Positions 11,501 to 26,200 of a stretch of DNA of 64,000 nt are shown here, in pieces. The position numbers and the translations under genes were made by a program. Source of the stretch: Phoma sp. XZ068 (lineage: Eukaryota; Ascomycota; Dothideomycetes; Pleosporales; Didymellaceae). The stretch covers positions 1,488,001 to 1,552,000 of the forward strand of contig RBKR01000004.1 in NCBI GenBank assembly GCA_004835665.1, written 5' to 3'. Below the pieces are notes generated by a model. That model was given only the letters and a program-made list of their open reading frames with translations. It was not told the origin of the DNA and made no database searches. How positions within the stretch are numbered: position 1 is the stretch's first letter; every line of letters starts with the position of its first letter.

Positions 11501-12290
11501 AAAGGTAAAACTAGACCTTAGAATAATATCTTTAATACTACTATTTATTAGAATAAAATAATTAGGCCCTATTAATCTTAGTAGTAGAGTTTATATATAA
11601 TAATAGTATATACTTAACTATTAAGACTATACTCTTCTAGGTAAACTATAGTTTAGACTCTAAGAGGGTAGACTAGCCTAGTATAGCCCTTAGCTAGGGT
11701 AAATTACCTCTTAGAAGGTAGGTTATAACTAAACTTCTAGAACTATAATAAGAATATAAAAAAAAGATACTTATAGTAAATATATATTAATAAGTATACT
11801 AGAATAAGTTAAGGTTACCTATTCTATTTATAGTAGGTAACTAAGTTATAGTTTTAAACTAATATATATAATTAACTAGGCTAAAATATAAGCTAGATTA
11901 GAAGTATATAGGCCTAGGGCGTATAATAGCCTAGATTAGCCTATTATTATTTAAAGTAGACCTACCTAGACTTTAAAGCATTTATCTAGTCTTTTATATA
12001 TTATTATTAGAACCTTTTAACCTAAAAGGCCTACTTCTATACTTAATAACTCTAATTCTAGATACTCTTTATACTTATAGTAATAATATATAGAAAGTAG
12101 AAAAAATACTTAAATAAAAGCAAGATAAGAATAGAAATTAGCTCTATTATATAAAATAGGCTAATTTTTCTTCTAAAGAGAACTTATAGAAGCCTAGAGT
12201 TAATATATTCTCTAATATACTTAAATAGTTCTAGAAAAGAGAGAAAATACTACCTAGGTAATAGAGTAAATAGTAACAACCTAAGAGGTG
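8600..12290 (+). pseudogene. pol remnant of chromovirus C (RT, RNase H, integrase, chromodomain)
   Basis: The reverse transcriptase is recognisable at about 9430-9800: VFTKLDIRDAYY, then KTIF*TRYSYFKY, then the catalytic YLDD box read as YLDN at 9757-9768. RNase H lies around 10.2-10.6 kb. The integrase is at about 10.95-11.8 kb, with the readable segment VIIDFIIELL (ancestral MDFITELP type) and a later SDRG-like motif (SDRG at about 11.39 kb reads partly intact). The chromodomain at 12091-12205 keeps KVEKIL and a mutated Trp in YIK*A. Stops fall mainly at former CAG, CAA and TGG codons. There is no function now; originally it would have reverse-transcribed and integrated the element. Confidence 0.85.
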
Positions 12291-13316
12291 CCTAGGACAG
12301 CTACTTAAGAAAAGAGAAAAATATTCTAATACTTAGAAAAATTATAGAAATTCTAAGTACTACTACTACTAAAGTTAAAAAAAGTTACTTTTATTATTTT
12401 TTCTACTAGGTTTTAGGTATTTAATAGTACTTAATAATAGTAGAAGGTACTAGAGGCTATAATAGCCTATAATACTATAAAATAGTATAGAAAGGTTATA
12501 AGAGTAGAATTTAAATAAACTATAACTATTAATAGCTGCTAAAGTAGTAAAAAACTAGGTATTATTCTATATATACTAGAAGGGGCTATATTACTCTATT
12601 ATATACTATTTTACTCTAGAATTACTAAATATACTCTAGAATACCTTAAAACTACCTATTACTTTTTATAACTTAGTAGCCTTAGCTAGAAGTTCTTTAT
12701 ACTTCTTATTCTTTATATTTATATACTTAGTAATTTTACTCTTATTAGTAGTAGACTTGCTAGCCTTAAAGATATAGAGTTTCTTAATTTTACTTATAAG
12801 AATAGTAGCTCTAGCCTCTAGATTGCGCTTCTTACTATTAATAAGGATACTCTTAGCCTATAATAAGTTAAAATAGCTTAAAGTAGCTTAAAAGGGGGAA
12901 AACTAACCTTCTTAGTAGAAGAGGTAGCCTAAGCAGCAGCCTACTACTTAAGTATATACTTATTACCTTTAGCCTTAGCCTATATAGTAACTTTATTATA
13001 CTTCTAGCTAATAGAGTATACCTTAGTTATAGAATTACTCTAAGAGCTCTAAATACCTAAGTATAGAAAGAAGTTATTAGTATAAGGCTTAAACTCTCTA
13101 GAAGAGTTAGTAATAGTTAGAAATAAGTAGTAAGAGGGTAAACTAGCTTACTCTTTAATTATCTTAGTAAGTTTATATAATTTAGAAAGTAAATTGCCTA
13201 TAGCCTTAACCTTTATACTCTTAAGAACCTCTATAGTTAATAGCTAGGCTTTAGTATATATATTAGAGGTAAAAGTAGTAAGGTATATATAAATATTATT
13301 AATCTAGTTAAAGATA
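12291..13316. other. degenerate AT-rich DNA, no gene recognised
   Basis: I could not assign this kilobase. The minus strand is rich in lysine- and leucine-type codons with few clear motifs. It lies between the family-C chromodomain and the copia-type LTR at 13317. Confidence 0.4.
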
Positions 13317-13535
13317 TATAGAAGATTAAGAGACTTAGATTAATTAATTAGGGTAAGAAAGAAGTAATTAGATTCCTCTATCTAAGTAGTCTACTCTAGG
13401 CTATCCTTATATATCTAATTTATATCTCCTTTAGGCCTAGTTATTAATCTATCCCTTCTAGATTACCCCCTTTTTCTAGTTAATTACTCTCCTCTTAGTA
13501 TACTAATTATAATATCTTAATCCCTTACTATAACA
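13317..13535 (-). repeat. 219-bp LTR, probably 3' LTR of copia element D
   Basis: It matches 49479-49697 over the same length in the same orientation. Read on the minus strand it starts tgttatagtaaggg, keeping the unmutated TG, and ends cttctata, where the ancestral CA has become TA. It lies downstream of the minus-strand copia pol remnant, the right place for its 3' LTR. No partner LTR was found near 20.3 kb. Confidence 0.65.
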
Positions 13536-15750
13536 CACCCTCTAGGTATATTAATTATTAATTATTATACCTGCTATTAAGCTGTTAGTGTTTTAATCTT
13601 AAAGTTCTATAATTACTTACTTATTTTATCTTATTAATTATATATATATAAGGTAGTAATTATATATATACCTGCCTGTCTACTGCTACCTAAAAACAGA
13701 CTAGTATATTACTTAATCTATATATTTAAGTAAACACTTATAAACTTAAGATTAAAATAAAATTTTTCTCTTACCTTAATTACTACTTTTGCTTTAATTT
13801 CTCCTTATAATTAATTACTTATATAGTTAGATGCTCTAGGTAGTAACTTAGTCTCCCTATATTTAATATTACTATATATACTCCTTAATATCTTAATTAG
13901 GTAGCTTAAGTGCTAATCTTAATACCTCTCTTAGAATATTATTTATAACTTAATTACTATTTTTACTAATTCTAATCCTTCTATTAAGCTTATTTAGTAC
14001 CTTAGGTTAGATTCTTCCTCTAATTATTTAATAATAGCTACTAGTACTTAATTATCTACTAAGAAGAAGAGCTTAGGTTAGTACTTATATATTATTACTT
14101 AATCTAGTTATTAGCTAATTATTTATATAAGTAGTGCTAAGTAAAAAGCTTCTAATTCTTAGGTAATCTCTAGTAGCACTAAGTCCTTAGAGGAGAAGAA
14201 GGAGAAGAAAGAAGAAGAATAGCCTTAATTATTAACTTATATCTAAGGTAGTACTTATAATTATCTCTACTACTTTTATATATATTACCTAGTAATTAGT
14301 ACTAGCTTAGGCATTTACTATAATTGTCTAGAGTACTCTAGTAATAGATATTATAAGTACTATACTTATCTCTATTATAATTAGTATAATTATATTATTA
14401 CTTAGTTACTAATCTTCTAATATTCTCTAGTCCTAATAAAGTAGTTAATCTTATTACTTAGATTCTTAAGAAGAAGCCTACTACTTTAGTAAGTATATTA
14501 ATTATACTATTATTACTTTCTTTAATATAATTATAAGATAAGGTACTTAAACCTCTCCTTACTAATCTTACTAAACTTATCCCTACCCCTAATAAGCTTA
14601 CTTCTAATTAGAAGTCTATATTAAAGGCTAAGTATAAGCGCTAGATAAAGAAATAGAAGGTTATAGTTAATACTCTAATTAAGATTAAAGGTTAATTATC
14701 TTAGGCCCCTAGTACTTTAACTTCTACTTCTTAATTAGAGTTTTTAAATTAGCTAGGTGCTCCTAATACCTTTTCTAATCTTTCTATTCTATAGTTTAGT
14801 TAGCTAATCTATCTAGATTAGAGTTTTTAGTAGATATACTCCCTTTAGGTTATCCCTTAGCTATTCTAGATTACTTAGAATAATCCTTATTATAAGGCTA
14901 GTAGTACTAATCCTATTAAGTATAATAAGGTTAATATTATTCCTTATATTAATTCTACTTTAGCTCTAGCTACTTTACCTAAACTAGCTGCTCCTTCTAT
15001 ATTAACTTCTAATCCTAAGGCTAGTACTCTTTAATTTCTACTAGGATATATTACCCCCTAATTAAAAACTTTATCTCTATCTCTTCTAATTATACCTAAG
15101 TAACTATAATCTAATCCTACTCTATATATACCTATATATATAATTCTATATTATTTAATAGATCTAGATATAGTCCTTATTAATCCTAGTAAGAACCTAT
15201 TTACCTATATTATATCTAATCCTTATATATAGAAGTATCCTTAAGTGCTTAGTTTTAATCCTAGTATCTATTGTCCTAATATTTAAGGCACTAATACTAG
15301 TAAGCTCTACCTTTAAAATAAGATTATTATAGCTTACTAGATTATTAATAGCTCTATAGCTTCTGCTGCTACTATTACTCTAGATTAGCCTACTCCTATT
15401 ACTAGTCCTCTATAATATTATCCTTACTTAAACTAAGAGATTATAATTAATATTTAGAGTGCCTTAACTACTATTATTAATCTAGTAAAGGAGGTATTTA
15501 AGTATAATATATAGATTATTAGTAATCTCTTTTTAGTAGATAGTATAGGCCCTTTAGCATATATCTTTAATTATATAAATAGTTAACTTAAGTTTTTAGG
15601 TTTAAATTAGCTAGAGTGTAGATAGGCTACTTATAGCCTAGGTGTTAATTAGGTTAGTACTCTTTAGAGTAGTAGGTTTATTAATTCTTAAGTTCTCCTA
15701 ATAATCTAGCTTTTAGGTTATTATACCTTAGAATAGGTACTATATATTAA
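13536..15750. other. degenerate region, possibly 3' part of copia D or another insertion
   Basis: No gene was assigned. The plus strand between about 14.5 and 15.2 kb reads as a Pro/Thr/Lys-rich stretch, but no catalytic motif is visible. It may be a gag-like remnant of a separate element or noncoding. Confidence 0.35.
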
Positions 15751-18700
15751 TTAAATAGATTAGTACTTATCTTTTACCTTTAATATCTTTATCTATATTA
15801 TATATATTAATTAGTTCTTTAAACTTCTCAAGCTGCTAGTGTATAAGTAACTTAGTTAATCTATCTACTAGTATCCTACTTATTTTAAGATAGCTAATCT
15901 TAAGTAATTCTTTTATATATTCTTAATAGAGCTATATATTTTAGATATCTATATATTATAGCCTTATAGTAATCTGTTTGTTTACTCCTATTACTAGCCT
16001 TATTATTTATTAATTATTATACTAGATATTCTATATCTCTTCTAGATTAAGTCTTAACTTATTAAAGAATCTTTAGATTACTACTACTTCTTTAGTTATA
16101 TATTTAAGTACTAGTAGCTCTGCTTTAGTTATTAATATTATTATAGTACTCTACCTTATTACCTTCTATAGAATTAGGCTACTAAACAGTATAGTAATAT
16201 ACCTATAGAATAATTATCTAGTATCTAGATTATCTATAAATAAAGCGTCTCTATAGATTATAAAATTAGGTCTATTATAGTTCCTATATTAGATACCTTT
16301 CTAATAAGTTTAATATAGGTATATAATTACTTAGTTAACTGCTTTAATATATTAACTCCCTAGATTAGTAAGGTAGTAGAATAACTTAGATACTATATAT
16401 ATAACGTCTAGTTATATTATTATTACTATATAGAGTATTAATCTAACCTTTTCTTAGTAGGCTTTAATCTCTTATTTTATTACTTCTCCTATATACTTAA
16501 TTAAGTCCTTTAATAGCAGCAGCGTTAGTAGAGTAGTTCTTTTTTCTAATCTAAACTTTTTTATTATCTTATTAATATAGGTGTTATAGACTAGTATAAT
16601 TATTTACTTAGTATAATCTCTAATTACTCTTACTCTAAGAAACTACTCTACTAGTCCTTGTTCCTATATCTTATATTTCTAAGTAATTCTACTCTATATT
16701 CTATATACCTCTTATTCTTAGTCCTTATAGTAGATTAGTAGTATATTATTAATATAAAATAGGACTAGTATATTCCTACTCTAATTAAAGAATAAGTAGG
16801 GCTCTTCTTTACTAGATATTATTCCTATTAATTTAAGTAATTCTATAAACTCCTTATACTATAGAAGAAGTAATTCTTATAATCTATAGAGTACTTAATT
16901 AAGCCTTATATATACTCTAGGTTTCTTAAATCTATCTAGTATATTATATATTATAAGATTCTTATTATTAATTAGAGTATTAAGGAATATTCCTATAATA
17001 TTATACTATAGAATTTCTAGATTAAACTAAGTAGTAATTACTATTACTATTCTAAACAATCTTGCTACTAGAGTAGCTATATATATAGAGTTAAGATTAT
17101 TAATCTCTTAAAGATCTCTCTACACTACTATTCTTACTTTATACTTAATAAAGTATCTATCTTTATTAAACTTATAGGTTTATACCTATTTAAGTAGTAG
17201 TAGTTAATTAGTAACCTAGAATACTAGTATATCTAACTAGGTACCTTTCTTAATTATCTAATCTATTTCCTTTTTTAATACTTTAATAAATAGTGTTTTA
17301 AGTAGATATTAGAGTAGCTACTTCTAGGTTTTTAGTAGAGGTTGCAGCTTATCCTTATAAGTTAGTTTAAACTAATCTCTATCTAATTATTATATTACTA
17401 CTATAACTATAGTATTTAAAGTCTTATAGCTTAATTATATATCCTAGATATTACTTATTTCTAGAAGAAATATATGTTTTAGATTATTCTATAGATAGTC
17501 TATATCTAACAGATCTATAATTAATATATATATACTTCCTTTTAATCTACCCCCTATTAGGTTGTTATAATTTATCTTTCTTTATCTAAGTAGCTTATAT
17601 ATCTATATTAGTCTATTAAACTCTAGAGCTTAGCCTCTTAGACGTCTACTTAATTATTATAGTAGATTATTCCTTACTTTACCTAGTATAGTAGAAGTAG
17701 TATAGCTAGATTAAGTAGTAGAGTTAGTTAGGTACTCCTACCTTAACCTATATAATCCTATCTAATTACTAGAACTAGACAAGTTAGCTCTTATAGGTGT
17801 ATATACTCTCTATTAACTATTAGTTCCTATATAATTACTTTAATTATTTATCCCCTTAATACCTATTTCTAGATTAATTAGCTTAGGTATTAGCTCTAGG
17901 GTAGCTAAACTAATATCTTCTAATTAACCTATATAGATTTCTAAGTAATTACTAGCCTTACTCTTACTCTATATAGTCTTTACTTGTCTACTCTTCTACT
18001 TATAGAATAGGCTAATCTCTATATTAGTTAAAATAGGTAGCTTACCTCTAACTTTCTAGTTAGTAGTTAACTAGATTAGCTAGTTTCTTCTTTTCTACTT
18101 CTTAAGGCTAGGTATTACTATATTCTAACCTAGATTATCTAATTCTCTATTATAAATTATATCTATAAGCTCTATTACTTAATCTTTTAGTATTTCTTCC
18201 TCCTTTTTCTCTTTATAGAAACAGGATTTATTAAAAGTAATATTTCTTATAATAATTACTTAATTAAGTATTAGCACCTATATCTTATAGATATTTAAGG
18301 CTTAATAGCCTATAAGATATCCTATATACTCTTATAGGTTAATCTTAAACTTACACTTATCTCTTCCTACTGCATAATCCCTATCTAAGGGGTATACTTT
18401 ATAGCTATAAGTATATATACTACTCTAATTAGGGTAAAGATTAGTAGTCTTATATTATATTATTACTAGTTTATACTATCTAAAGTATTATTAAAACTAA
18501 CTATCTAACACCTTATTTAGTAATTAGAAACTATAGATTGCTATTAGGCTAATCCTATATAAAAATATAGCTATATTTATAATCTCTAGCTATAGCTTTA
18601 CTAGTAAATTTATACTAGATTATATTTTTATTAATTTAGTAATTAATTCTTACTCTACTCTTTTTAATAATCTATTTAGCTTATACATGTATAGAGGTAG

Positions 18701-20250
18701 AGTTAGTATTTTTATACCCTTTTAATCTGCCTATTCTTTATAGTATAATCTTCCCTTCTAAGGTTTTATTATAGTATTATTATTCTAATAGATTTTAACA
18801 ATTTATAGTTTATACTTTCTCTATACCTATACTTTAAATCCTTTAATTACCTTTATAATCTTATCTAGTGTTTTTAATTATAGATTATAATTATAGAGTT
18901 TTCTAGTATAATCCTCTTTTATAATTATTGCCTATTCTTTATTTAATTATCCTATTAGTATATTAAATAAATCCTAGAATATTTAATAGAATAGACAAGG
19001 TAATCTTTCCCTTAGTCTTTATAAGATTACTTAGGCTATATAAGTAGTAGAGTATTCTATATACTCTAATTATTTTATTTCTAATATTTCTATATTTTTT
19101 ACTAATTTTACTAATAATTAAAGTGCTCTTTTTCCTAGATAGCCTAATTATTTATACTAGAGGTCCTTACTATCTATTTTTAAGATTAGTTTAGTTAACT
19201 TTACTACAGCTTAAATAATTATAAGAGAATCTAGATAATAAGTAATCTTATTATATTTAATAAAAGTAAGATTATAAGTAGTATAGAGCTTAGCTATAAT
19301 TATATTATCCTTAATTAATCTATATCTTAGTATATTATCTAATCCTAAGTACTATATACCTATATATTTAAGTTAGGCTTTAGATATAATATTAATATAA
19401 AAGCCCTTAACTACTTTAATATCTTTTAAAAGTAGATCCTTAGATTAGAGTCTATTCTTACTATAGAGTATTCTCTTAAGTAGTTAGTCTTCTAATTCTA
19501 AGATTAGGAGAGATTAAGTACTTATATTAATTATATTATTTAATTCTACTTGTTAGAATATGCTAGAAACTAGTAGGTTATAATTATTTACTAAGTATAC
19601 TACTCTACCTCTATTAAGAATTATACTTATAGATAGTAGATAAGTAGAGTATATAGTACTATATACTTCTTTAGTACTAGAGTAGAACTAAGTTAGGTTA
19701 ATTACTATAGTAAAGATTACTCTTAGATATTTAACTAAAGAGGCTCTAGCCTCTATTAATCTAGGGTCTTTCTATCCTAATTAGTTAATCTATTTCTTTA
19801 GTCTACTCTATTTAGGTTTATCTAGTTATTCTTTTATTTTTAACTTATTAAGATTAGATAATAAGATTATTAGTATTCTACTTAGAGTTATTCTAGAGAT
19901 TACTACTTATAAACGTTTATATATAGTTAGCTTCTAACTATATAATCTATTTAGCTTATATAGATAGTTCTTTTAGTTAAATAATCTAACTTAGCCTAAA
20001 TACTCTCTAGATTACTCTAGTTTTAGTCTAAAAGTAGTAAAAGCTAGTAATTTCTTACCTCTAGTAGAGGTTATTACTTACTCCTAGAGTATTACTATAA
20101 AAACTTAGGTAAGATTATCTATTATTATACTTAGTTAACCTAGTGCTATATCTATTATAATATATTAATATATTAATTAAAACTATTCTAGAGTAATCCT
20201 TAGTAATAGAGTATTAAGAAAGTTAGTATATTAGGAAAAGTTTTTAAAAT
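15750..20250 (-). pseudogene. Ty1/copia element D, RIP-degraded pol (integrase, RT, RNase H)
   Basis: This minus-strand Ty1/copia pol remnant has the copia order integrase, reverse transcriptase, RNase H. The integrase at about 18220-18930 shows the SSINL..KL block followed by YTYSYKVYPLDRDYA (YGCxAYPL type), YIGYLIGY and the NITFN motif near its end. The RT at about 16640-17290 shows VRGDLQ-type, ATL.AR, FLN and ALYGL-like segments; the YVDD box reads YINN at 16745-16756. RNase H at about 16085-16260 reads DALFIDN.DTR, then ITKAELLVLKY (TEAELLAL type). Upstream sequence to about 20.25 kb should hold gag and protease, but I could not define them. Gln and Trp codons are mostly stops. Confidence 0.82.
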
Positions 20251-23200
20251 TAAGGGGTTGCAGGTAGTTATAGTATAGGCACTTAATAGCTGCCTAACAG
20301 CCCTAATAATACTAATATTCTAAAAAAGTAGCTTAATATTCTTAATATTACTAATACTAAGTCCCTATATTTAACAACCTTATAATAACGTTATAAGGTT
20401 GTTCTCTATAAAGTATATATATTACTATCTCTTGCCCTTAAACTCTAGTTTATAAGTAGTTTACTACAAGACCTACTTTTTATATTATAACTTAAATATA
20501 TATTATAGGGCATAGTATAGCTTGTTATAATTCTAAAGGCATGCCCTTTTGTTATTATATTACTATAATAATAATAATTTATTACACCCTATAAATTTAA
20601 GATATACCTATTCTACTAATTTAAGTAATTCTTAACTATTATTATTATTATTATACCTTGGCTTATTTTATACTATGCCTTATAGTATATTATATATATT
20701 TATAAATACTCTATCCTGTACTGCGCCTTATAGTATATTATATATATAGTACCTACTTATAGCACTAAATCTTCCTTCTAGCTACTATACATTACTTTAA
20801 CTTATACTATGCCTTATAGTACCCTGCTTATACTATATAGGTACTATATATAATAATATATCTACTTTAATAGTAGTATTATAGTAATATTAACTTACTA
20901 GCAGATATCTAAGTAAGTAGCTAGACTATATTTAGTATATACTTGCCTGCAGTAGATTACCCTTGTATTACCCTATTTATTTTTCTATTAAAGAATATAT
21001 CTAATAGTCTATTGTCTAGATTATTAATATACTAGTAGAGCTCTACCTTCCTAGGCCTCTTTCCTGCCTATAGCCTTTTATAGAAAGTATTTATAGCAGG
21101 CTTAGAATCTATAATCTTCTCTTAATTATATATTATAATCTACTTGTTATTAATCTTGTATAGTTCTTAGAGGTCTAATAGGTTTATTTGCTTTATAATA
21201 TAGATACTATATATAGATCTATCTATACACTCTAGGTTAACTATATAGAAATTTAGTAGTATTAGAAGGCTCCTCTCTTTTTAGCCCTTAACTACTATAT
21301 TATTATCTACCTCTACCTCTAAGATAGAAGAGGTATAACTTATACTATTTATCTTATTAGGCATAGTACGCTATAATAATAGTAGAGGTAATAACTAAGT
21401 ATTAGTATCTAAAGTAACCCTATTATCTATTTCTATAATTATAGGACTATACCTATTAGAAATTAATATATTATTCTTACTAACTAGGTTATTAAGATTA
21501 TTAGTATATCTGTTCTATACTATTAGTATATAAGCATCTATCTTCTTTAGGCATTATAGGCATAGCTACACCTTTACTAGAATCTTCTTCTATATAACCT
21601 CCTAGCAGCGCTCTAACTATACCTCCTACTAATATAATAAAGTAGTATAGAGACCTTAGTAGTATTAGCTCTATATTATAATAACTTTATTATATACTCT
21701 AAAGTGCCTAAGACAAAGTACTCTATATTATATATACTCTATCCTTCTATTCTCTTAGAGCCTACTATAGCTGCACCCTAACAAAGCATATTATAGTTCT
21801 ACTTAACTTCTTAAAGTACTGTATACTACCTAGTATAATAGTAAGTACTTTCTAAGTCTTACTCTATATTATATCTAATAGTACTTATAAAATTAAAGAA
21901 TTTAGGAATTACTACTATAAAGGCTCTAGGGGGTGTTAGCTAAGAGGTAGAGAGAGTATAGTTATTAAGGTCTTGCCTAGGTTAGGTCTTTAAATATATA
22001 GCAGAAATTATCTATTAATAACTTAGATAGTTAACTTAAATACATAGTCTGTGTTATATTAAGACTATACACTACCTATACTACTTCTCTTACTTAATAT
22101 ATTATCTATATTTAAAATATAATAGGTTTACTCTAAAGCTAACTAGTTTATACTCTTGTTTATAGTATACTATTAGGTTTTAGACTTACAAAGCTAATAA
22201 GGGTGTTATATAGAACCTCTATAATATATTAGTAGAACTTTTTATTAATATTATTATAAGCTTATATCTATAAGGTTATAGTAAAATATATAAATAATAC
22301 CTTGTAGGGTAGTGTCTATAGATCTATCTAATAGTTATTAATTATCTTACTATATACTATTCTACTTAGTATTATTATCTATATAACCTTTATAACTAGT
22401 ATATTATTAGTCTTAACCCTATTTAATTTGCGCAGAATCCTGCAGACTATACTTATCTAATAGTATACCTATTTACTAGTAGTACTAGCACTTAAATATA
22501 CTTCTACCTACCCCTCTTTATTTTAATTATTACTATTATCTTTAATTTAGACACCCCTAGCAGTATTTCTAGAATAAATAAGGCTACTAAGTCTTCCCTA
22601 TATAACCTCTCTATATATAGTAGGCTCTAAATATAATAGAGTAGAGAGCTTCTACTAAAAGCTATATTATTTATTAATTAATACTAAAGAACTTCTTAGA
22701 GTTAACTATTAAGAATATTAGCAACACTAAAACAGCCTTAGGTTTACTATACCTCTAGACTACTATTATCCTAATATATTAAGTTTACTTACTTTAAAGC
22801 TTTAATAGTAGTACTTAAAAAGAGTAGCTGCTTATTTTTTACTATTATCTCCTTTGCCTATTAACATTATCTAAGCAGAGGAGTACTTATCTTACTTCTT
22901 AGGAATTAGAAAGATATATATTTATATTTAGTATTTTATTTCTCTTTAGTTTAAAGTTAAGTAGGAAGCCTAGCTATACTATATAGTAGTATATAAACTT
23001 ATAAAAAGTAGGAGTAGGTACCTTGTACCTTCTTACAGAGCCCTTAGAGCATATAATTTTAATTATCTATAGCCTAGCCTAGCTATAGTATAGACAGCTC
23101 TAGTTATCTATAGTAGAGATTAGTAGAGTTTAAACTAATATAGTAATAGCCTAACTTTATTAGTGTCTAAGTCCTGCAATTAGATAATAATATTAGAGTA

Positions 23201-26200
23201 AAACTATAATAGTAGCTATACCTAGCTAAGAAAGCTAATATCTTATAGCTATTATCTGCCTGTCTAGTAAACTACTCCTATAATACCTACTCTAGTATTA
23301 TACCTCTAATCTAGTATAGTGTTATTATATTATACTAAACTACTAAGACTAAGGACTATATAAGTATGTCTGCAAGAGTTAAGTATTATATATATATTGT
23401 TTAAAAGCAGTAATAAACAACTCCTAGTTTTATTTATCCTTATTACTATTAATACTATATAAACTCTAACTATAGTATAATATTATATTATAACTATATA
23501 ATATATTTATTATTATACTCTTATATACTATACTAATAGTATAGATCTAGCAGTATAGCCTAACTAGTTTACTACAACCCTATAAAAGCTAGTATTTATA
23601 GTAAGGTATTAATATAGATATATAGTATCTATTTAGATTTAGATATTAGTAATAAGTAGTAATTAGTAGTTAAGGATTAGTTAAGGAGTATACTAGTTAT
23701 ACCTTTACTAATTATATAGTATTACTATTATTATATACTATTATATCTAGTATATAATTCTTATATAATAGGTCCTTCCTCCTTATTACTATAGTATATA
23801 GTTTATTAATACACTTCCTACCTAATATAGAGTACTTAGTAGTCTATATATCCTATATCTATTCTACTATATCCTATAATAGTAAATATTATTATTATAA
23901 TAGTATATTATAGCTACTATCTACCTACTTTTACCTTATATTAATTTCCCTCTGTTATTACCTTACTCTGCATATATTACTATTAATATATTATATAATA
24001 TATAGTATATTTGTGTTAAAAGTTGTATCTAACACCCTGCCTAAAACCTTATATTAGTTATACTTTATTTCTACACTAATGCATTATATTATAACTTTTA
24101 ATTATATACTCTATATTTATACCCTAATTAACCCCTTCTCTTATATTTTTACTATAAAAGCTATATAGATTACTTTATACTGTCTATTACTTAGGCTAAG
24201 CTCTTCTTTAATAATATTAGTTAGTCTTGCTTAATATAGCATCCCTAAGTTAAGTAGTTATATAGCTACAGCTAATAAGTACCTAGGTAAAGTAACCTAC
24301 CTTTATATAATTTAGTTAAATATAGGGTAGTTAATAGTGTTAGCTTAGTAGGCTCTAGTACTAGTTTATACTCTAGCTAATAGTTTATTAACCTATACTA
24401 GCTTAGTTTGCAGAGAAGATAGAAGGGCATATAAAGCGCTATTACTTATTAGCTAGAATATTAATTACTAGTATTTATATTATCTCTATCTAGCTAGCTA
24501 TTATACCTCTACTATAAGTAATACTAAGTGCTAGTGTATACTCTAAGTTTATAGTGTTTATTCTAGTCTATACTATAGACAATAGTACTTACCCCTAGAC
24601 GTTAATATAGTATTATAAACTATATATATATACTTACTATATCTTCTATTATTGTCTCTTTTTAGCTGTATAGATTAGTAGTAACTAATAGACTCTACTA
24701 GCCTCTAACTACTTTACCTACTATTAGCTTATTTAGGTCTCTAAGACACTAGCACTTATAGTAGACTTAGTAGGTTCTTTAGGCTAGAGTTTATATAAAG
24801 TGTACTAATATTTACTAATACTAACTATAAAAGATATAAAGGCTAAATATTACTTTATAGTAGAGGTAAAGTTTAGATAACACTTGTTACTAGAGCTAGG
24901 GAGCCTGTCTACCTAGTTAAAAAACTATATAATATAGTAGCTAGATATCCTAAACTACTATCCCTCTTCTCTACTAGCTATATAGTATAATATAGTTAAT
25001 ATAATACTAAAAAATACTATATATTAAGATAGAATAGTAAGCAACACTCTAACTAAAGAAGGCTGTATAGATATATTAGTAGCTATATAGGCAGCGTATT
25101 TTATAGAACTTCTCTAACTAGGGAAGGTATATAAAATTAAGCTATAATTAATTAGGACTATATTTATTTATAAGTTATAGTAATACTATAATAACTAGAC
25201 TACTTAAAAGACTCTAACTAATACTGCATATAAGTATTATAGTAATAAGTATAAGTATTAGCTAATAGGAGAGAAGCTACTAGAGGTTACTTACTCTAAT
25301 ATTATAGCCCTATAAAAGTAGATTAGTAATATATATAGCTATAGGACAGGAACTATAAAACAGTATAGAGTAGAACATTTTTCTTATAGTTTCTAAGAAG
25401 CCTAGTATAATATCTAGATATACTATAGTATATAGTATAGTGCAATATTTATTATCCTTTTTTATATATTATATAGAATAGTTAGCACAATAGAAGAGCA
25501 CCTATATATAATTAAGTCTAATATTAAGGTAAAGTTTTATAAATTTTAATCTATTCCTTATTAATATATTATATTTACTAAGTTTATATTAGACTATTAG
25601 GTATCTAATATATTAAATCTAGAAGGCCTATATATATCCTCTCTCCTACTTTTAACTTAATCTACTATAGCTAAAGGCTTATAGGACCTATAGTTAGTTA
25701 AGCAGCCCTCTACTCCTTTACTATACTATACTTAATATCTAGCACCCCCTTTATCTTTCTAAACTAAGCTTCCTATTCCTAGTAATTAGTAATATTATAT
25801 TATATATATAGTATTATATATACTACTAAATATTCTGCTATATAGCGCAGATCTTATAAGCTCCCCTCTAGGTACTTACTGCTTATCTCTATAGGCCTAC
25901 TAAGAATTATTATTACTTTAATTATATAATAGATATAAAGCTATAGAATAGTATTAGCTAGAAATATATATAGCTAGTAGTAGATAATATCTATAGAAGT
26001 GTTATCTATATAATATCTTAATACTTATAAGTTATTCTACTGCCTAACAGCCTTATTAATAAGCAAGCTAAGCATATCCTTATTAAAATATATTCTTGCA
26101 CTCCTATTAAATATAGGTTCTCTTATATATAAGATACTTTATAGGGCTATTATAAGTATAGACCTATACTAAGTTACTATATTCTTCTAATCTAGGTAAC

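Larger units (their letters stand above)
7067..12290 (+). mobile_element. RIP-degraded Ty3/gypsy chromovirus, family C
   Basis: This plus-strand LTR retrotransposon remnant has a 5' LTR at 7067-7299, then in order gag with a zinc knuckle, reverse transcriptase, RNase H, integrase and a chromodomain near 12091-12205. That is the standard chromovirus order. I found no 3' LTR after the chromodomain, so the 3' end may be lost or too diverged to see. Essentially every CpA/TpG has been lost, leaving stops throughout. A second copy lies inverted at 1196-3150, and a solo-type LTR is at 50552-50784. Confidence 0.85.

Noticed and set aside
14400..15500. Plus-strand Pro/Thr/Lys-rich reading as a gag gene
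   Set aside because: No conserved motif was found, and plausible plus-strand reading continues into the region where the minus strand clearly encodes copia RNase H, so such reading is not reliable evidence of coding.
20373..20403. Hairpin as a rho-independent terminator
   Set aside because: There is no T-run after it and the DNA is fungal nuclear; such terminators are not expected.
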